From Cercis canadensis (taxonomy: Eukaryota; Streptophyta; Magnoliopsida; Fabales; Fabaceae), in NCBI GenBank assembly GCA_003255065.1, contig QAOA01005126.1, positions 259,850 through 323,849 of the forward strand: a DNA stretch of 64,000 nucleotides. The letters are read 5' to 3'. A program made the translations under genes and the position numbers. Positions 58,060-64,000 of this stretch are shown piece by piece. Within the stretch, counting starts at the first letter, position 1, and the number at the start of each line of letters is the position of its first letter. The notes under the pieces were generated by a model that saw only the letters and a list, made by a program, of their open reading frames with translations, ran no database searches and had not been told where the DNA came from.

Positions 58060-59260
58060 TGGTATTGTTGCGTGTTGAATAAAATCCTAACGTAAGTGCA
58101 CGTTATCGTTTTCAAGTAATAAAATGAGAGTGAATTATCGTTCCCATGAGAACTAATGTTATCAATTACCGAAATTTGGTTAATCTCAATTTTATCTAAC
58201 CAACGAGTATGGAGAATTTCAAGATAGAACTTTAAATAAACTGAAAATAAGCTAAGACAGATAAAATGATGAATTAATCTAGAGGGAAATATCTAGGACT
58301 TTTTTATTTCATCATAGCTATTCCGATTTGTTATTCCTAATTGCTAGCCAAGAACCCTAAATTATTTATTAGCCTTTCCCAAGGTCAAACAAAAATATCT
58401 CTAAGTTATGAACTCCCTATATTCCTATGTGAATTGTGAATAACCTAGAAATTCACTTAATTCTATGGTTCTTTTTAAATAGCTACATAAACCATAAAGG
58501 TATATTTCTATCCCTTATGAAATTTATGTTCTTAATCCCTATGATCTTTAATTACAAATTACCTCCCAATCTCATTGTAATGATCTAATCAACTAATTGG
58601 TGATCAAATAATTAGAAGCATGAAGAATTAAGAAGAAGACAATTAATAAAAGAGTTCATGAATTAAAGAAATAGAAAATCATAAATCTTCATAGCTAGGC
58701 TACATCATAGCCCTAGAAGGGAATTTAGTTCATGACAGAAAAATAAAATAAAATTGATGAAATTCTAGACATAGATGAGAAGAAAGAAGAATCAAACTCA
58801 GAGTAGAAGCCCATATTTGCTGTCACCAATCCTTGTTTCAATCCTTGTTTTGCCTCCTTTATGCTCTCCAAAAAGTCTAGGAAGAGATCCCCCTTTCTAA
58901 CCTAAAAGTTACTTAAATACTAAAAACTCACTACTCCTAATTCTATTAGGAAACTAGGCCACATTCTGAGAAAAACAAGTGACTGGCGCTGAAATTCTGG
59001 TGCTGGGCGTAGCTATGCTGGTCACGGGCATAGTGATCCCCAGAACCTTGGTCGCCACTGCAGTTGGTGGACTTCGGGTGTAGGGACACCATAGAGCAGC
59101 ATAGGGATGCCCAGCAGACCAAAAACATGTAAAATCTTGTCTTCAATGCATCTTTAAGTATGAACCTCCACACTTTACAATAAAACTATAAAATAGACAA
59201 AGTTAATTAGTTTAAAGCTCACTAATCTAAAGAAACAAAACATAAAATTAAGCTAAAAGG
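58060..59260. repeat. Probable old LTR-retrotransposon-derived repeat
   Basis: Non-coding, with features I associate with plant gypsy untranslated sequence (TCCTAACGTAAGTGCACGTT, ATTATCGTTCCCATGAGAAC, and a G/C-rich GCTGGGCGTAGC / GATGCCCAGC patch at about 59,010-59,115). No termini or domains, so the assignment is tentative. Confidence 0.3.
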
Positions 59261-59294
59261 ATCTATAAAGTGGGTATAAAACCCACCTAACAAA

Positions 59295-59357
59295 AGCTCT
59301 CGAAAAACTGAGTAACTTAGTACGTAATAGAACACACAGTTCCTTATAAGTAAATAA

Positions 59358-59392
<35 letters not shown>
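59295..59392. repeat. MITE relic and (TA)n run before the gap
   Basis: AAAACTGAGTAACTTAGTAC with GTTCCTTATAAG matches the arm of the 10.3-kb MITE family. A (TA)n microsatellite follows and runs into the gap. Confidence 0.5.
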
Positions 59393-60155
59393 NNNNNNNN
59401 NNNNNNNNNNNNNNNNNNNNNNNNNNNNNNNNNNNNNNNNNNNNNNNNNNNNNNNNNNNNNNNNNNNNNNNNNNNNNNNNNNNNNNNNNNNNNNNNNNNN
59501 NNNNNNNNNNNNNNNNNNNNNNNNNNNNNNNNNNNNNNNNNNNNNNNNNNNNNNNNNNNNNNNNNNNNNNNNNNNNNNNNNNNNNNNNNNNNNNNNNNNN
59601 NNNNNNNNNNNNNNNNNNNNNNNNNNNNNNNNNNNNNNNNNNNNNNNNNNNNNNNNNNNNNNNNNNNNNNNNNNNNNNNNNNNNNNNNNNNNNNNNNNNN
59701 NNNNNNNNNNNNNNNNNNNNNNNNNNNNNNNNNNNNNNNNNNNNNNNNNNNNNNNNNNNNNNNNNNNNNNNNNNNNNNNNNNNNNNNNNNNNNNNNNNNN
59801 NNNNNNNNNNNNNNNNNNNNNNNNNNNNNNNNNNNNNNNNNNNNNNNNNNNNNNNNNNNNNNNNNNNNNNNNNNNNNNNNNNNNNNNNNNNNNNNNNNNN
59901 NNNNNNNNNNNNNNNNNNNNNNNNNNNNNNNNNNNNNNNNNNNNNNNNNNNNNNNNNNNNNNNNNNNNNNNNNNNNNNNNNNNNNNNNNNNNNNNNNNNN
60001 NNNNNNNNNNNNNNNNNNNNNNNNNNNNNNNNNNNNNNNNNNNNNNNNNNNNNNNNNNNNNNNNNNNNNNNNNNNNNNNNNNNNNNNNNNNNNNNNNNNN
60101 NNNNNNNNNNNNNNNNNNNNNNNNNNNNNNNNNNNNNNNNNNNNNNNNNNNNNNN
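59393..60155. other. Assembly gap
   Basis: 763 unknown bases, flanked by (TA)n on the left and a G run on the right. Any reading frame across it is meaningless. Confidence 1.
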
Positions 60156-60319
60156 GGGGGGGGGGGGGGGGGGGGTTGGTTGGGGTGGTGCAGTATTGGA
60201 AATTGAGTGGTGGTAGCTTGCTATGAATTTGGTTATGCTGACTTTTAAGTGACCACCATTTGCTTTTGAAATACCTCCCCTACATAAAAGAAACACCAAA
60301 AACACTATCCCGCATCATT

Positions 60320-60890
60320 ATTATGGCATTCCGATCGCTATCCAGCCTCCTGAAACTCAGCCACAATGGCTTGGCTTCTCCTTTCTTATTATTTAATGAA
60401 TTTCTTCTTCTATCAAAAAGATATTTAAGTCCTCTAATAACTTCGACAATTGACCATTGCTTTCACTGAGTTCCATTTAACATATTGTCATCAGGATATA
60501 AAACTTGTAAAAAAGAAAATCGAGAAAGATTTGGAACTGACCCTGTTTACCAATCAAATCCAAAATCTTCATTGTTTGTTTGTTTTTTTTCTTTTTTTGG
60601 CACTATGAGGAAATGTTGGAACAAGCTCATCTAGTTGTCCACTCAACTTGTCGCGATATAGAGAGAGAGTTCATGTATATTGCACGTATCAAACAAAGAC
60701 TTGGGTATTCCACCTTTAAAAAGGTTGTTCAAAAGTTTTAATTCCTGCAGGGAGCTAAAGAATATTAGACAAGAGAATCTGATTATTGGCGAGTTTGTGA
60801 GACTGTGGCCATTCTTGATGCTCAAGTTCATCATAGTTGCAGAACAGAGATTGTCTCTCATAACATAATCAAGATAAGCAGGCTGCTAGT
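60320..60890 (-). pseudogene. LRR receptor-like protein, internal repeats fragment
   Basis: Minus strand 60,861-60,640: SLQELKLLNNLFKGGIPKSL then FDTCNIHELSLY, a typical leucine-rich repeat pair of plant receptor-like proteins. A frameshift then gives DKLSGQLDELVPTF. Farther along (60,500-60,320) DDNMLNGT and SNGQLSKLLEDLNIF fit the next repeat in two frames. It is on the same strand as, and downstream of, the LRR N terminus at 63.3-63.9 kb, so both probably come from one gene. Confidence 0.7.
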
Positions 60891-61029
60891 TTTACCAATA
60901 GGGAATTGACAGCCATGCAGAAAACTCATTAAAGAACCTGCCACCAAGTTCTCCTTTTGGCTGGGATGATTCATAAGGCTTTATTTTCGAATATCATCCT
61001 AGAATCATCAATATCAATATATATATAAA

Positions 61030-63235
61030 AGGAGAATACACATGGCCTCAACACATGTCACAAAGTTAAAGTATGTGACCTATTAAAACAATTCAATTCA
61101 ATTCAATAATTGAATTTAAAAATAACTTGACAAAATAATTGAGAAGGAATTGGATTAAAATACAAATATATTATTTCAATAACAATTTAGAAAGATAATT
61201 GTCCCTTATCAGACTTGAAATTTATAAAAAAGTGGAATAATAATTTTAAATTCAAATAAGATCCCATAATGAAGAGGGATAAAATTGTCATTTCATCAAT
61301 TTATTTTGTTCCATTTTCAAAAAATAAGACATGCAATAACATGACCAAAAATTATGCAATCAATCTATAAATTCTAATATATTATTATGTTAGAAAAGTA
61401 TTCATGTCTATTTAAATATTTGTGGTAATTATTTAAAGATAAACAAGTGAATGTGGTTGATTCAAGAAAGAAAAACAATTAAGTTGTTAATTAGGTTCAA
61501 GTAACAACAGCTCCAAAATATATGCAATCAATTCTATAAATTCCAATAAATTATTATATTGTAAAAGTATTAATGTCTACATTAGTTTTTGTGATAACTA
61601 ATTAAAGATAAACAAGTGAATGTAGTTGATAAGAGAAAGAAAAATAATTAATTTGCTAATTGGATTCATGTAACAACGGGACCAAAAAATATGCAATCAA
61701 TTCTATAAAAGACCATGGAACTCAATTAAGCACCTTAAGTTTATCTCCCAACATGCTAAACTAGAACATGAAAACATTCTCACCTAAATATTGCACACTA
61801 AAATATGCAGCAAGCCATCAAACCTTAGCTAGTATTTCCCTGAATGCTATCATATTAGTCAATTTACTTGACAAAACCCTACCCACCAAAACAACATTCA
61901 GAACTCTCATATACTTCATTTTCTCTCTTTTATTATTTAATTTTTTATGTTGTATTAATTTAGATATATCTTGATAGGATACTAAATTTTGTGGGTTACA
62001 ATAGACCATGTTTAACTTTAATTCTTGATGAAATTAAGTGATGGGTGAGAATATTTTTCATCTTTCTTATTTTTTATTTACTTTTGCCATACTTATTTAG
62101 ATCTTTTCTATATTTAATTTGTGATCAATTAAAAAGAAAAAAAAAATATATTACACTTAAAATGTGCTATTGCTGGATTTTAATTTTATTTATTTTTATC
62201 TTTTACATTAAATACTATTATTTTGTTAATACATCACGCAATGGAAGAGACTAATTGTTTTTAATACTTTTATTTGGGAAGAATATAACATAATAATGGG
62301 CAGTAATGTAATTATCAAGAGTAAGGGACCACCGCTTGATAGCGGCAAGATACATATCCACATAATTTTGGGGGCTCGGGGAAGGATATACTAACCAAAT
62401 CTACTTGTAAGAAATTAAGGATACTTGGTTAAAATCCTAGAGTCAGTTTTGCTTTTCTTACAATAATCAGCAACTCTTTTTCTAAAAAAGAAAATTGGAG
62501 AACAGATTGTTCACATAAATCTATAATGTAAATATAATTGAGTTTCTTTTATTTTGGTTCATATTAAAAGGGGACTTCTAGTGAATTTACTGACCTCATA
62601 TATACTGAGCACACCTGCCATACAAATGGGGCTTAAATAGAGTCTAACACACAATCTCAAAGTGACAAGAGTATGTGTCAACTGTCAATCAGCTCTCCAC
62701 CACTGGTAAATATCATGAAGTTACACTGCATCATTGGCATATATCCAGTGGACGAAGACTTGGAACTAGATAGCCACAACTCATATACTTGGTTGACTCA
62801 TTCAAGATTTTTATTTCCTAGAATTTTTTAGACATTTGGTTTGATACAACTCCTTCTTTCTTAACATTCTTCATTTTTACTTGTTTTAGAAACTAAGTAG
62901 TACGTCTTCACTTGACCCATTTATGGTTTAGATTTGTACATTACTTATCATGTATTCAAAATCGAGCAACTATAATATAATTGGTTTTCTTACGTTGTCT
63001 AACATTTGTCTGTGTCTTCAAAGTTTACAATATATTTTTTTTCAAAAAATGAATCTGTATTTTGTTTATTTCAAGTAGATTCTTATAAAATTCTAATTAA
63101 ATTTTAATTAGGTTAGATTTTATATAATAAAATTAATGGAGGAAAGAGATGAAGGGACACCGTCAAGAAGATGGCAATGAGAGACGTCTAATTCTTTTAG
63201 GTGATAAAGATTAGCCACTAGGCCTGCCACTTATT
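61030..63235. other. AT-rich insertion region within the LRR gene
   Basis: No LRR coding is seen here. Contains the 168-bp tandem repeat (61,353-61,705) and low-complexity sequence. It separates the two LRR parts by about 2.2 kb and is presumably transposon-derived; no termini recognised. Confidence 0.45.
61353..61705. repeat. 168-bp tandem repeat, 2.1 copies
   Basis: Units start TATGCAATCAATYTATAAAT at 61,353, 61,521 and (partial) 61,690. Each contains AAAGATAAACAAGTGAATGT and GTAACAACRG. Spacing 168-169 bp, close to the size of many plant satellites. Confidence 0.85.
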
Positions 63236-63239
63236 TTCC

Positions 63240-63935
63240 TTCTGAGATCAAAATCTGAGAAATACTTGTTGGTGAAATGAAGTAAGCACTACTAATACTG
63301 AGATCAACGTATTGGAAGCCTGAAAATTTCCATGATGTAGGGGAATTATCCCAAAGAAGGAATTCACTCTAAGATCCAAGACTTCAAGGCTAAAAGATTT
63401 TCAAGCTGGTGAGGGATTTTCCCTATGCGAGAATTGGAGGAAAGGTCAAGGTGTACTAAGTTGGATAGATTCCAAAGCTGAGGAGGGAATTCTCCATCAA
63501 AAGAATTACATTTAAGATCAAGATATCTCTATTGGGAAAGATTTCTCAATTCAGAAGCTATTTTTCCTTCAAAATAAAGATAGGAGAGGTTGAGGTATTT
63601 TAAATAGATTAAAGAGCTTATGAATTTTGGCATTTATTTGACATCAAAAGCATTCTAGCTGAGATCTAAATAGTTCAAATGATGTAACTCTGCCAGTGAT
63701 GAAATAATGGTACCTCCAAACCATTAATTAACACCGTCACCATGAAGATCGAGTTTGACCACATGACCTGTCCAGTTATTGCATTGGATACCTTCCCATT
63801 TGCAACATTCCTTCTGGTTTTCTCCGCTTCCCCATGAAGAAAGGTGGCACTTAACAGAAACATTAGCAAGCGGTGGGTTAACCGTGTATACTTGTGATGT
63901 GTGCACCAAAATTAAGCACAAAGGAAGCATATAAT
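63240..63935 (-). pseudogene. LRR receptor-like protein, N terminus and first repeats
   Basis: From ATG 63,930: a hydrophobic start (MLPLCLILVHTSQVYT), then the LRRNT_2 cap (LSSWGSGENQKECCKWEGIQ, CNNWTGHVVKLDLHG) that precedes the repeats in Cf/EIX-type receptor-like proteins. Repeats follow: ELHHLNYLDL, LIYLKYLNLSYLYFEGKIAS, NLSNLVHLDLSSNSRIGKIP. In-frame stops (for example TAA after GDGVN, TAG in LS-NAF, TAG after RNLSQ) show decay. Such proteins sit in the plasma membrane and sense microbial or peptide ligands; the juxtamembrane and transmembrane parts would lie beyond 60.3 kb and are not visible. Confidence 0.85.
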
Positions 63936-64000
63936 ATTTCTCAGAAAGCTTATCTCATGATGATTATGGACATCAGAACTCAGAAGTAGAATATTGAAAC

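Noticed and set aside
59253..60305. 350-codon minus-strand frame
   Set aside because: Almost entirely unknown bases of the assembly gap.

Overview
The window is nuclear DNA of a flowering plant, most likely a woody or other TE-rich eudicot. It is AT-rich and dominated by nested plant transposable elements (CACTA, MULE, hAT, LINE, MITEs and a Tat/Ogre-like Ty3/gypsy giant), with broken fragments of plant-specific gene families (GUB_WAK receptor ectodomain, NAC, GH1 beta-glucosidase, LRR receptor-like protein, plant mobile domain). The species cannot be named from sequence alone. No clearly intact ordinary host gene is present; nearly every coding block is a relic.

Layout. 1-0.39 kb: plant mobile domain (PMD) fragment, minus strand. 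1.3-2.95 kb: non-autonomous CACTA element with 3-bp target duplication GTT. 3.12-4.03 kb: inverted-repeat (MULE-like) element carrying a GUB_WAK exon whose 3' end is encoded by the element's own inverted repeat. 5.4-12.5 kb: one small secreted-protein ORF, a MULE-type MITE with a perfect 9-bp target duplication, a LINE 3' fragment with a 14-bp duplication, several stem-loop MITEs, and a second copy of a segment that also surrounds the CACTA and GUB_WAK elements.

12,554-42,809 is one nested structure: a Tat/Ogre-like LTR retrotransposon (5-bp duplication CTACT, genes on the minus strand). Its left LTR received a hAT element (12,936-15,865; 8-bp duplication with one mismatch) and a 9.5-kb MULE (16,837-26,316; perfect 9-bp duplication CTTAAACTA). 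The right LTR (2,505 bp) keeps the empty site of both insertions. Subtracting the insertions, a TTA microsatellite expansion and small assembly duplications from the left LTR leaves about the same length. The MULE carries a MuDR-type transposase, a PMD gene in opposite orientation whose intron holds degenerate telomere-like DNA, and small accessory reading frames.

43.3-49.8 kb: an autonomous-type CACTA element with decayed TNP2/DUF4218/DUF4216 coding, of the same terminal family as the first CACTA. 49.8-50.5 kb: NAC and GH1 fragments in opposite orientation. 51.5-52.1 kb: Ty3/gypsy gag fragment. 52.5-55.0 kb: a second LINE, split by a probable solo LTR. 55-59.3 kb: unassigned AT-rich DNA. 59,393-60,155: assembly gap. 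60.3-63.95 kb: a decayed LRR receptor-like protein gene, minus strand, split by about 2.2 kb of AT-rich DNA with a 168-bp tandem repeat.

Eight single-N positions are present; six are flanked by direct duplications that look like unmerged contig ends and should not be read as biology. Many premature stops are at inferred Trp, Gln or Arg codons changed by G:C-to-A:T transitions, as expected for methylated, silenced transposons.
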